A stretch of DNA of 14,366 bases from assembly GCA_002407905.1 (NCBI GenBank), contig DHPL01000066.1:2401-16766 (forward strand). The letters are read 5' to 3'. The notes beneath the pieces are model-generated. The model worked only from the letters and a program-made list of their open reading frames with translations. It did no database searches and had not been told where the DNA came from. Both the position numbers and the translations under genes were made by a program. Below, one piece after another: positions 8,125 through 14,324 of the stretch (position 1 is the stretch's first letter; the number at the start of each line of letters is the position of its first letter). This DNA comes from Anaerolineaceae bacterium UBA5365 (GTDB lineage: Bacteria; Chloroflexota; Anaerolineae; Anaerolineales; Anaerolineaceae).

Positions 8125-8138
8125 AATAACTCGTTATT
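8125..8138. promoter_or_regulatory. Palindrome, candidate IclR-type operator
   Basis: AATAAC-TC-GTTATT is a perfect 6-bp inverted repeat with a 2-base centre. It sits about 17-30 bases downstream of the predicted transcription start of the IclR-family gene, a position suited to autorepression. Its binding partner is inferred from position only. Confidence 0.4.
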
Positions 8139-8180
8139 AATAATATGGGTTGTCAGTTTCTTCGGAAGTAAGGAAGCGTT

Positions 8181-8963
8181 ATGGCTGAGAGTGAGCTAAA
8201 TGGGTCAGAATCGGTACGTTCGGTAGTTCGGGCAGTAAGTATTTTGGAAGCGATCGCTGCTGCAAACGGCGATAGAATTGGCATCCAAAATTTAGCGAAG
8301 GCAACCAAATTGAGTAAAGCCACGGCTTACCGGATTGCTACCACGTTGATGAACCTGGAGTACATAGAAAAGGACGAAAACAATAAGTACAGCCTAGGCA
8401 TGAAATTGATCACATTAAGCTCTGTGATCTTAAACAATCTTCAGGTCTTAAACGTAGCGAAGGAGGAATTGGTCAGCCTCTCCCAGGAGGTGGAACTAAC
8501 TGCTCACCTGGGCACTTTGGATGGAAACGACCTTCTGTACCTTTCCAAGGCGAACACGAATGCCTCCATTCAAACTACGTCATATGTTGGTCAGCGGTCT
8601 TATGTGCATAGTACCAGCCTGGGGAAGGCCTTATGCGCTCAGCTAACCAGCGATGAGGTGCTACAAATCCTGGATGATAAGGGCATGCCTCGCTTCACCG
8701 ATCACACAATCACTGATCCCGCTGCTTATCTCAAGGATTTGGAGCAGGTCCGCTGTAGGGGTTACGCTATAGATAACGAAGAGAACGAAAAGTTCGTTCG
8801 TTGTGTTGCTGCGCCAGTTTTTGATCATAGCGGTAAGCCCATCGCGGCGATAAGTGTATCCGGTCTAATCGTACACGTTCCGGAGGAAAAACTCGTCGCG
8901 CTCGCTGAGATCGTAAGGGGTCGAGCAAGTAAGATCTCAGCTAAGATGGGATACCATACATAA
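8181..8963 (+). CDS. IclR family transcriptional regulator (KdgR-like)
   Basis: 260 residues, the standard IclR length. The N-terminal winged helix-turn-helix spans about 12-75 (SVVRAVSILEAI, then LAKATKLSKATAYRIATTLMNLEYI). The C-terminal GAF-like effector domain spans about 85-255, with HSTSLGKALCA near 147-157 and the family-typical RGYAIDNEENE near 193-203. Members bind palindromic operators as dimers or tetramers and respond to small metabolites. KdgR-type members sense KDG-like sugar acids. The divergent eda-kdgK pair makes a KDG-type ligand the best guess, but this is inference. Start ATG is preceded by AAGGAAG with 4 bases between. A strong hairpin terminator follows directly after the stop. 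The gene is monocistronic. Confidence 0.92.
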   Translation: MAESELNGSESVRSVVRAVSILEAIAAANGDRIGIQNLAKATKLSKATAYRIATTLMNLEYIEKDENNKYSLGMKLITLSSVILNNLQVLNVAKEELVSLSQEVELTAHLGTLDGNDLLYLSKANTNASIQTTSYVGQRSYVHSTSLGKALCAQLTSDEVLQILDDKGMPRFTDHTITDPAAYLKDLEQVRCRGYAIDNEENEKFVRCVAAPVFDHSGKPIAAISVSGLIVHVPEEKLVALAEIVRGRASKISAKMGYHT

Positions 8964-8965
8964 AT

Positions 8966-8994
8966 GGCGAGGAAATCCTCGCCGTTATGTTTTT
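8966..8994 (+). terminator. Rho-independent terminator of the IclR gene
   Basis: GGCGAGG (8966-8972) pairs perfectly with CCTCGCC (8977-8983) around a 4-base loop. A T-rich tail ending in five T (8990-8994) follows. It starts 2 bases after the IclR stop codon. Confidence 0.85.
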
Positions 8995-9014
8995 CACGAA
9001 TTTATTAGTTAAGT

Positions 9015-9344
9015 TTAAAGACCCGCAGCCAGGTATTTGAGCAAGTTGACTTGCGCGTCGCTGAGTTCTTCCAGCGCGTTCCAAATCGTATCCTGGTCCA
9101 GGATAGAGTATTGTCCTTCCGAAACCAGATCCTGGAGGGCTTCCTCTTGCGCTTCGTCCAGGTTCTCGTCTTCCACCAGGCGCATCCAATCTTCCTGATA
9201 GAGATCCATCAGTTCATCCTGGCGCTGGCTGACCTGCTCGAGGTATTGGATAAACTCATCGATCTTCCGCTTATCTTCGGTGGCTGTCTCGGCCAAGGAT
9301 TGCATCCGGGCGAGCTTATCGTAATCGTCTTGGGAAATGGGCAT
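9015..9344 (-). CDS. Small acidic hypothetical protein
   Basis: 109 residues; I do not recognise the family. The protein is strongly acidic (about 28 Asp/Glu against about 8 Lys/Arg) and looks almost wholly alpha-helical. Heptad-like stretches such as KIDEFIQYLEQVSQRQDELM hint at a coiled coil or a helical bundle. There is no signal peptide, membrane segment or cysteine. The ATG at 9342-9344 is preceded by AGGAG with 6 bases between, which supports genuine translation. It ends close to the convergent IclR terminator and is divergent from the cupin glucose-6-phosphate isomerase gene. On the minus strand, TACAAT with an upstream TTCTGA at 17 bases is a possible weak promoter. Confidence 0.75.
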   Translation of the reverse strand: MPISQDDYDKLARMQSLAETATEDKRKIDEFIQYLEQVSQRQDELMDLYQEDWMRLVEDENLDEAQEEALQDLVSEGQYSILDQDTIWNALEELSDAQVNLLKYLAAGL

Positions 9345-9428
9345 AGCTTCTCCTAGTTTTTATTTGATGACACTATTGTATACGTGGTTTGATGAGATCA
9401 GAACTATTTGATAGAGTTTGGACAGGTT

Positions 9429-9447
9429 CTTCCTTTATTAAAGGAAG
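9429..9447. promoter_or_regulatory. 19-bp palindrome upstream of the isomerase gene
   Basis: CTTCCTTTA-T-TAAAGGAAG is a perfect 9-bp inverted repeat around one base, about 40 bases upstream of the isomerase ATG. With a 1-base centre it fits a dimeric repressor or activator site better than an RNA hairpin. The cognate protein is unknown. Confidence 0.45.
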
Positions 9448-9488
9448 CCTGAAACTCGCAAAGAACGAGAAGAGAGGCTGAGAAGGCG

Positions 9489-10070
9489 ATGAACAGTCCA
9501 TTTGATAATCAATTCAAGGTCCCATTGGATGCCAATAAACTGAGCAGTCTGGGGTTCGGAACAAGATCCGAACGCCGCCTTTCTGATTTAAAAAACTATT
9601 TTCAAAACCAGGAAAGGGCTGAAGAGCTCATCGGTGAACATGATCCGGTCATCTACGAAGTGTGGGAGCTTGAGTACGATAAGGGCGGCCGCGGGATCAG
9701 CCTGGGCACAACAACGATCTACCCTGGCGATGTGGATGGAGAATTCTTTTTTACACGCGGGCATTTTCACGCTAAAGACGATGGAGATGAAGTGTATATA
9801 CCCCTCAGCGGGGAAGGCTACCTGGCTGTATCTACGCGAGAGGGAGTGAGCGATCTTGTTGCTTTGGAGGTGGGGTTACTTTATTATGTGCCAGGCCATC
9901 TTGCCCACCGAACAGTGAATACGGGTGATAGCCCATTCAGCTTCCTTTGTTTGTGGGCCCCGCACATCGATCACGATTACAAAACGATCAACGAATCTGG
10001 ATTTCCTGAATTAGTTTTTCGATCTCAGGAAGGCATTCGGGTCGTGAAAAACCCGAATTATGGAAAGTAA
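9489..10070 (+). CDS. Glucose-6-phosphate isomerase, cupin (archaeal) type
   Basis: 193-residue single cupin of the archaeal-type phosphoglucose isomerase family, which interconverts glucose-6-phosphate and fructose-6-phosphate and is unrelated to the usual Pgi fold. The metal ligands of the Pyrococcus furiosus enzyme (His88, His90, Glu97, His136) have exact counterparts with the same spacing: H92 and H94 in RGHFHAKDDGDE, E101, and H140 in PGHLAHRTVNTGD. Other family motifs are TTTIYPGDVDGEFFFTRG (74-91) and DHDYKTINESGF (161-172). The C-terminus VVKNPNYGK resembles the archaeal end. ATG at 9489, with purine-rich AGAGAGG and AGAAGG sequences just upstream. Such enzymes are scattered in bacteria, so ancient transfer is plausible. 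It is followed by a strong bidirectional terminator. Confidence 0.92.
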   Translation: MNSPFDNQFKVPLDANKLSSLGFGTRSERRLSDLKNYFQNQERAEELIGEHDPVIYEVWELEYDKGGRGISLGTTTIYPGDVDGEFFFTRGHFHAKDDGDEVYIPLSGEGYLAVSTREGVSDLVALEVGLLYYVPGHLAHRTVNTGDSPFSFLCLWAPHIDHDYKTINESGFPELVFRSQEGIRVVKNPNYGK

Positions 10071-10093
10071 CACTTAGGATGTAATACAAAAAT

Positions 10094-10122
10094 AAAACCA
10101 GAGTCTAAAGTGCTCTGGTTTT
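10094..10122. terminator. Bidirectional hairpin terminator
   Basis: AAAACCAGAG (10094-10103) pairs perfectly with CTCTGGTTTT (10113-10122) around a 9-base loop. The A and T tracts make it work in both directions, serving the isomerase gene (plus) and the convergent peptidase gene (minus). The stem shares AACCAGAG with the tRNA terminator at 14287-14315. Confidence 0.9.
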
Positions 10123-10154
10123 ATTAATCGGAATTATCATAAGAGACGGTGTGC

Positions 10155-11030
10155 TTATCCGTCCCAACCGGGCGTGGCGCAAGTTTGCACGTCGCCAGAA
10201 TACATGCCATCCTGCAGGGCGGCCAGGCGCTGCTCGGATGAGCCGTGCGTCCAAGATTCAGGGGCAACGTAACCCTGGGTTTGCTTTTGGATGCGATCGT
10301 CCCCTACGGAAGCGGCCGCGTTCAGGCTCTCCTGGATGTCTTCCTGGGTGATACGGGCGATATAGCCGGTCTCGACTGCATTGTTCATCCAGATGCCGGC
10401 AAGGCAATCGGCCTGCAGCTCGATCATCACTGCCTCGCTTTCAGGGCCTCTGCTCGAGAGCGAGGAGGGGTCCAAAAGGCCAAGAAGGCCCTGCACATGG
10501 TGACCGTACTCATGAGCCAGGATGTAAGCCTCGGCGAAGGGTCCGCCCTGGGCTCCGAATTTGGTTTGCAGGTCATCGAAGAAAGACATGTCCAGATAGA
10601 TGCTCTGGTCCTGCGGGCAATAGAATGGGCCCATCGCGCTGGAGGCGTAACCGCAGGCGGCTTGCGTGGCACCGCTGAACAGCACGGTTTGGGCCTTGGT
10701 GTATTGCCTGTTGTTGCGCGCGAACTCCGCCGACCAGAATGCCTGGAAGCTATTTACATAGCCTACGATGGCGCAATCCCGGTTTTTGTTTGCGTCCGCG
10801 CCGGTTTGGCACTCGGCGGTCAGGTCGCTGTAGCTGGCGGTTTGCGGCTGGGGCTCGTTGCCCAGGCCGAGGAGCGGGGTCAGGTTGTTGGGGTTTACAC
10901 CCATCAGCAAAGCTACGACCAGGATCACAAGGCCGAGGCCGCCGCCGATCGCAACAGGCCGGCCGGCACTGCGGCCCCGCCGGTCTTGAACTTGCGAGGG
11001 GTCCAGTCGGGATTTATCGTTGAAAGACAT
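10155..11030 (-). CDS. Neutral zinc metallopeptidase, YpfJ family
   Basis: 291-residue membrane-anchored protein of the putative neutral zinc metallopeptidase family (PF04228-type). A basic, Asp-rich N-terminus precedes one transmembrane helix at about 27-44; the rest would lie outside the membrane. The zinc-binding motif HEYGHHVQ is at 173-180, with the downstream ELQADCLAG (204-212), a metal-ligand segment typical of the family. Four or more cysteines in the exported part (74, 86, 126, 138) could form disulfides. The ATG at 11028-11030 follows AAGGAGAAGCC, a good ribosome site. The natural substrate of this family is unknown. The gene stands alone and shares its terminator with the convergent isomerase gene. 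An antisense ORF of equal length (10245-11120) is a shadow. Confidence 0.93.
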   Translation of the reverse strand: MSFNDKSRLDPSQVQDRRGRSAGRPVAIGGGLGLVILVVALLMGVNPNNLTPLLGLGNEPQPQTASYSDLTAECQTGADANKNRDCAIVGYVNSFQAFWSAEFARNNRQYTKAQTVLFSGATQAACGYASSAMGPFYCPQDQSIYLDMSFFDDLQTKFGAQGGPFAEAYILAHEYGHHVQGLLGLLDPSSLSSRGPESEAVMIELQADCLAGIWMNNAVETGYIARITQEDIQESLNAAASVGDDRIQKQTQGYVAPESWTHGSSEQRLAALQDGMYSGDVQTCATPGWDG

Positions 11031-11420
11031 GGCTTCTCCTTTTACTTCTCAAGCGTACAGCAATGCGGTGTTTGCAGAGTACGCTTAGGATTACATTATT
11101 ATGCTGTTATTTTAACCTAATGAGCCAGCGGTGAAGGTCTTTGTCGAGATGTTGAGGGGTTGATGCCTTTCCCTAGTGCCAGCCGATCAGGGGTTGTTGA
11201 GAAAAATGCCGATTGATTTGATTGGAGCTCCTCTCATGGTAGAAGTACGCATGTTTGTGTTCAATAAATCCTGGGATAATAGAGAAGGTTCCTTAAACAA
11301 GGTGATGCCAGTTATTGAGGACTGATTAACCATCCCGAATCTGAATCTTTTAAATAAATGTTATTAAATTATTATTATCGGGATACCCTTAACAGGTCGC
11401 GGAAAGAATCACAAGAAAGA
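11031..11420. other. Gene-poor intergenic region
   Basis: 390 bases without a recognised gene, AT-rich in its right half. The only thing noted is a short plus-strand reading frame at 11206-11325 with ATGs at 11206 and 11236. A GGAG lies upstream of the second, but nothing in it is recognisable. It may be a gene fragment or chance. No clear terminator was found after the WD40 gene (minus strand, ending at 11421). Confidence 0.5.
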
Positions 11421-12539
11421 CTATTTAATACCCCAAATGTGGGTGATCCCATTGGTGTCAGCTGAGGCGATCATCTTTCCATCACTGGAGAAAGTTAGGT
11501 CTTGAAGGGATCCATGGCGGCTAGGGTCTAAAGTTGTAATAATTTGGCCTGTATACGGGTCCAGGAGTTTTACCTCTCCAAAATATGAGCCAACTGCAAG
11601 GATATCCCCAGAGGGAGAATAAGCTACTCGGCTTGGGTAGTCAATTTCACCATCATCGAAAACAACCTTGTCAGTGTACACATCCCAGATAGTTAGTTTT
11701 TTGCCTGTAGCCACAAGGAATTTCCCGTCAGGGGAGAAAGCTAATTCTCCATCGTAAAAGGTGATAATAAATTCATGAATCTTCTCATAAGTATTGACAT
11801 TCCAAACCGTGACGGATTGATCGAATGACCCGGCAGCCACGAACCTACAATCAGGCGAGAACACGATATCTGATAAATAAACAGGATCGTCTGCCCGGCG
11901 TTTGAGATGATCCTGGTTGCTGAGTAAGACCATAGAATTGTCATTTAGGTTTCTTAGATATGCCTCCCCAGCCCAAGTGTCAATTGCCAGCATGCGGCCA
12001 TCAGGCGACACATGACAACTAAACATATCGTGATCACCCCAAAAAGTAGGCGGCATGCCGATCGAAAAACCGTTCGCAAGTATGGTTTCTAAATAACAAG
12101 AATAAAAATCATCTTCATAAACTCCATTTTCAAAGATAGTACTTGTTACACCTCTCTCGAGTTCCAGAAGCCTAAACGAGATGTCAAAGTGAGAGGTAAT
12201 ATGAGAAAGATTATCCGGTGAAGATACAGCGGAGGCTGTCCCAGAAAAAAATTTTTTCGATTTCACGTGGGCACTTTGATGCCGCTGCTTTATTAACAGT
12301 ACCGCCAGCATCCCAAGCGAAAAGTAATTCAGTTCTTCCCCTCCTCGCCATTCGTAATGTTTTTTGAGTAAGTCGCCTAACTCTCCTGTGTTAATATTTA
12401 AATCGTAAATATTCTGGTTGTAATCGATTCCAATAGAAACTTTTGAACCGTCTGCAGATGTGGCAATTTCTCCTCCCAGCCAGAATGAATAGTCGAATTC
12501 CTTGACCAAATCACCAGTGTCTGCATCCCACATGCTCAC
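11421..12539 (-). CDS. WD40 repeat protein (detached C-terminal half of a kinase-WD40 gene)
   Basis: 372 residues if read from GTG at 12539, or 370 from ATG at 12533. It is a beta-propeller fragment with repeated SPDG...LA...I-W blocks: HVSPDGRMLAI, FSPDCRFVAAGSFDQSVTVWNV, FSPDGKFLVATGKKLTIWDV, YSPSGDILAVGSYFGEVKLLD and FSSDGKMIASADTNGITHIW. The reading frame stays open upstream to 12713 and encodes further WD40-like sequence (LSLLAAGTDYGIYILD), so the true N-terminal end was lost to a frameshift. GGAGGTGA (12541-12548) falls inside the old coding sequence and lies 7 bases before the ATG at 12533, so separate translation is possible. No signal peptide is present, so a product made alone would be cytoplasmic rather than extracytoplasmic as in the intact receptor. 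Confidence 0.8.
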   Translation of the reverse strand: MSMWDADTGDLVKEFDYSFWLGGEIATSADGSKVSIGIDYNQNIYDLNINTGELGDLLKKHYEWRGGEELNYFSLGMLAVLLIKQRHQSAHVKSKKFFSGTASAVSSPDNLSHITSHFDISFRLLELERGVTSTIFENGVYEDDFYSCYLETILANGFSIGMPPTFWGDHDMFSCHVSPDGRMLAIDTWAGEAYLRNLNDNSMVLLSNQDHLKRRADDPVYLSDIVFSPDCRFVAAGSFDQSVTVWNVNTYEKIHEFIITFYDGELAFSPDGKFLVATGKKLTIWDVYTDKVVFDDGEIDYPSRVAYSPSGDILAVGSYFGEVKLLDPYTGQIITTLDPSRHGSLQDLTFSSDGKMIASADTNGITHIWGIK

Positions 12540-12903
12540 ATCACCTCCACTTACGATTAATGTATGCGAATCTGGAACAAAGAGAAGGTCAGCGGTAATC
12601 CGTCCAGTTGCTATATGTTTAATAATAGATAGATCTTCCGGATCCAGGATGTAAATTCCATAATCAGTTCCTGCAGCTAAAAGAGAGAGATCCGAAGAAA
12701 GAGTAATTCCTCCCTAATTTTCCTTTCCCTACTATTCCAAGAGCTTCGATGTTACCGACGTTTCCTGGTGTTATTTGATCCCGAGGCTTTGCAACAGGAA
12801 TCAACGCTTTCCGGACTACAAACCCGCCTTCATATCGAACGGTCTCAACCATGTAGTCATTTATTTTAATAATTTCGAATGCGACTGGTGAGGGTTCAGC
12901 AAG
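12540..12903 (-). pseudogene. Frameshifted linker between the kinase and WD40 parts
   Basis: Directly after the kinase TGA (12904-12906) the same frame continues openly for 64 codons, 12903 to 12712, including AEPSPVAFEI and PGNVGNIEALGIVGKGKLG, sequence of the kind that introduces the WD40 domain in such receptors. At about 12711 the homology passes to another frame (GITLSSDLSLLAAGTDYGIY), which is the frame of the WD40 gene. The original frame then runs into a stop near 12664. A single extra base, or two missing bases, near 12711 explains this. One nonsense change plus one frameshift would therefore have split a protein of roughly 880 residues. Sequencing error at both sites is the alternative. 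Confidence 0.75.
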
Positions 12904-14058
12904 TCAGGGGGCAGTAGGGGGAGCAGAGTTGCTTAATAAAACAAGTAAGACTATTAAGATTAACAACGGGAGCAGGAGCAAGAAAGCATTAGTTTCTGTT
13001 GGGTCTGGAGTTGAGGTTTCCGGTAAGGTGGGTATCGCCACCTCATGAGTAGTTAACGCGGAAATCGATGCCTGGCTAGGGGGAGGCTCAATATTAAGAT
13101 TCGAAGAGTCAGGCTTTTCTAAGTTTCTGAAAAATGCAAAAAACGCCAATAAGCCCATCAGTCCAAGTGCTCCGTAAAGCAAGAGGGGGGATTTCTTTTT
13201 ACTTGGTGTTCGTATCGCCGGGCTTGCACTGGAAATTTCAGTACTTTGTTTCCGAATTCTATCCAATAATAAGGGTGCTTTTTGTATTCTCCTGTTTGGG
13301 TCCGTTGCAAGCCCGGCTTCCAAACCTCGCCTCCATGCCTCAGGTACATCCATCGGTATATGGATTGGCTCAAAGTGCCGGGTCATCACTGCCGGGGTGG
13401 TGTCCCCATCAAAAAGGACCTCGCCGGTCACCATCTCACTGAGGATGCAGGCCAGACTGTACACATCGGTTGCTGGGCTTGCTTCCTGGCCTTTCCATAT
13501 TTCAGGTGCCATGTAGGCCGGCGTCCCAACCACACCTCCCGAAATACTCATCGAGATTCCCGCTCCGCCGCTCAAAACCTTGGCAAAACCCATATCGCTG
13601 ACCCGGGCTCTGCCTTCATCATCAAAGAGGATGTTTCCAGGTTTCAGGTCCCGGTGCACAATGCCTTTTCTGTGGGCATAGTCAATGCCTCTGCCTACCT
13701 GCTCGATGATCTCGAGCGCGCGTTCCGGGCTAAGCTTCCCTTCTTTTGCCAGGCGGTCCTTCAGGGAACCGCCTGACATGTAACCCATTACGATATAGTA
13801 TCGGCCGTCTTCATGGCCAAAGTCATAAACTGGGACCAGGTTAGGGTGGTCGAGCTGGGCAGCAATCTGGGCCTCCTTGCTGAACCGGGAGAGGAAGCTG
13901 GGGTCATTGACCAGGTTGGGGTGCAGAACTTTGATGGCCACAGTCCGGCCCAGCACTGTATCCAGGGCTTTGTATACGACCCCGAATCCACCCCGCCCGA
14001 GCTCTTCCTGGATTTCAAATTTGTTGAGTCGGTTCGCAGATTGACTAAATGATGACAT
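12904..14058 (-). CDS. Membrane Ser/Thr protein kinase (Hanks type), truncated before its WD40 domain
   Basis: 384 residues. The kinase domain (about 14-270) is complete: glycine loop GRGGFG (21-26), ATP lysine K43, catalytic HRDLKPGN (135-142), metal-binding DMG (155-157, in place of the usual DFG), and GTPAYMAPE (178-186). A basic stretch and a transmembrane helix at about 291-310 follow. Next comes a Pro/Ser/Thr-rich segment, and then a second hydrophobic run (358-375), directly before the stop. The kinase faces the cytoplasm and phosphorylates Ser/Thr on unknown targets. The ATG at 14056-14058 is preceded by GAGGGGG. The TGA at 12904-12906 interrupts a frame that continues into the linker to a WD40 domain, so this appears to be the front half of a broken receptor kinase. 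The kinase half could still function. Confidence 0.9.
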   Translation of the reverse strand: MSSFSQSANRLNKFEIQEELGRGGFGVVYKALDTVLGRTVAIKVLHPNLVNDPSFLSRFSKEAQIAAQLDHPNLVPVYDFGHEDGRYYIVMGYMSGGSLKDRLAKEGKLSPERALEIIEQVGRGIDYAHRKGIVHRDLKPGNILFDDEGRARVSDMGFAKVLSGGAGISMSISGGVVGTPAYMAPEIWKGQEASPATDVYSLACILSEMVTGEVLFDGDTTPAVMTRHFEPIHIPMDVPEAWRRGLEAGLATDPNRRIQKAPLLLDRIRKQSTEISSASPAIRTPSKKKSPLLLYGALGLMGLLAFFAFFRNLEKPDSSNLNIEPPPSQASISALTTHEVAIPTLPETSTPDPTETNAFLLLLPLLILIVLLVLLSNSAPPTAP

Positions 14059-14286
14059 AGCCCCCTCATCGTATCAGATGAAGACCAATAAACTTCTTGT
14101 CAGGTCGAAACCTAGATCAGTGAAGAAATAATAAATATTGACATCACCAACTATTGTCTCGACCTAAGTTCTTGGAATTATATCAAGTGCAATCTAACTA
14201 TGGTTTTATTAATTCAATAGATTCAGGGGCCCACTGTACATCAGTGAAGTGACAATTCTCTAGATATTGGGGAAAGAGTAGAAATT

Positions 14287-14315
14287 GAAAAACCAGAGCT
14301 TCGAGTACTCTGGTT
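14287..14315 (-). terminator. Rho-independent terminator of the tRNA gene
   Basis: On the minus strand AACCAGAG pairs with CTCTGGTT (stem arms 14308-14315 and 14291-14298) around a 9-base loop, followed by five T (14288-14292 as A on plus, overlapping the arm). It begins about 10 bases after the tRNA 3' end. The stem is the same as in the terminator at 10094-10122. Confidence 0.85.
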
Positions 14316-14324
14316 CTCTCTCAG

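Larger units (their letters stand above)
7618..8180. other. Long intergenic region between eda and the IclR gene
   Basis: 563 bases without an intact recognised gene. It holds the possible decayed coding stretch (7655-7908), a sigma-70-like promoter facing the IclR gene (8074-8102), and a palindrome just downstream of that promoter (8125-8138). A short inverted repeat, CCGGA-3-TCCGG, lies at 7640-7652 just upstream of eda. No confident promoter for eda was found. Confidence 0.6.

Noticed and set aside
10245..11120. 291-codon plus-strand ORF antisense to the metallopeptidase
   Set aside because: The minus-strand product has clear HEYGHH and ELQADC motifs and a ribosome site; the plus-strand frame has none and is low-complexity Gly/Ala/Val-rich.
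11206..11325. 39-codon plus-strand reading frame with a GGAG before an inner ATG
   Set aside because: Too short and unrecognisable to call a gene; kept only as a remark in the intergenic entry.
11333..11395. ATCCCGA ... TCGGGAT inverted repeat flanking an AT-rich segment
   Set aside because: 7-bp arms separated by more than 35 bases, with no T tract; does not make a convincing terminator or attachment site.
13282..13776. Plus-strand ORF within the kinase gene
   Set aside because: Antisense to the catalytic domain; no domain or ribosome site.
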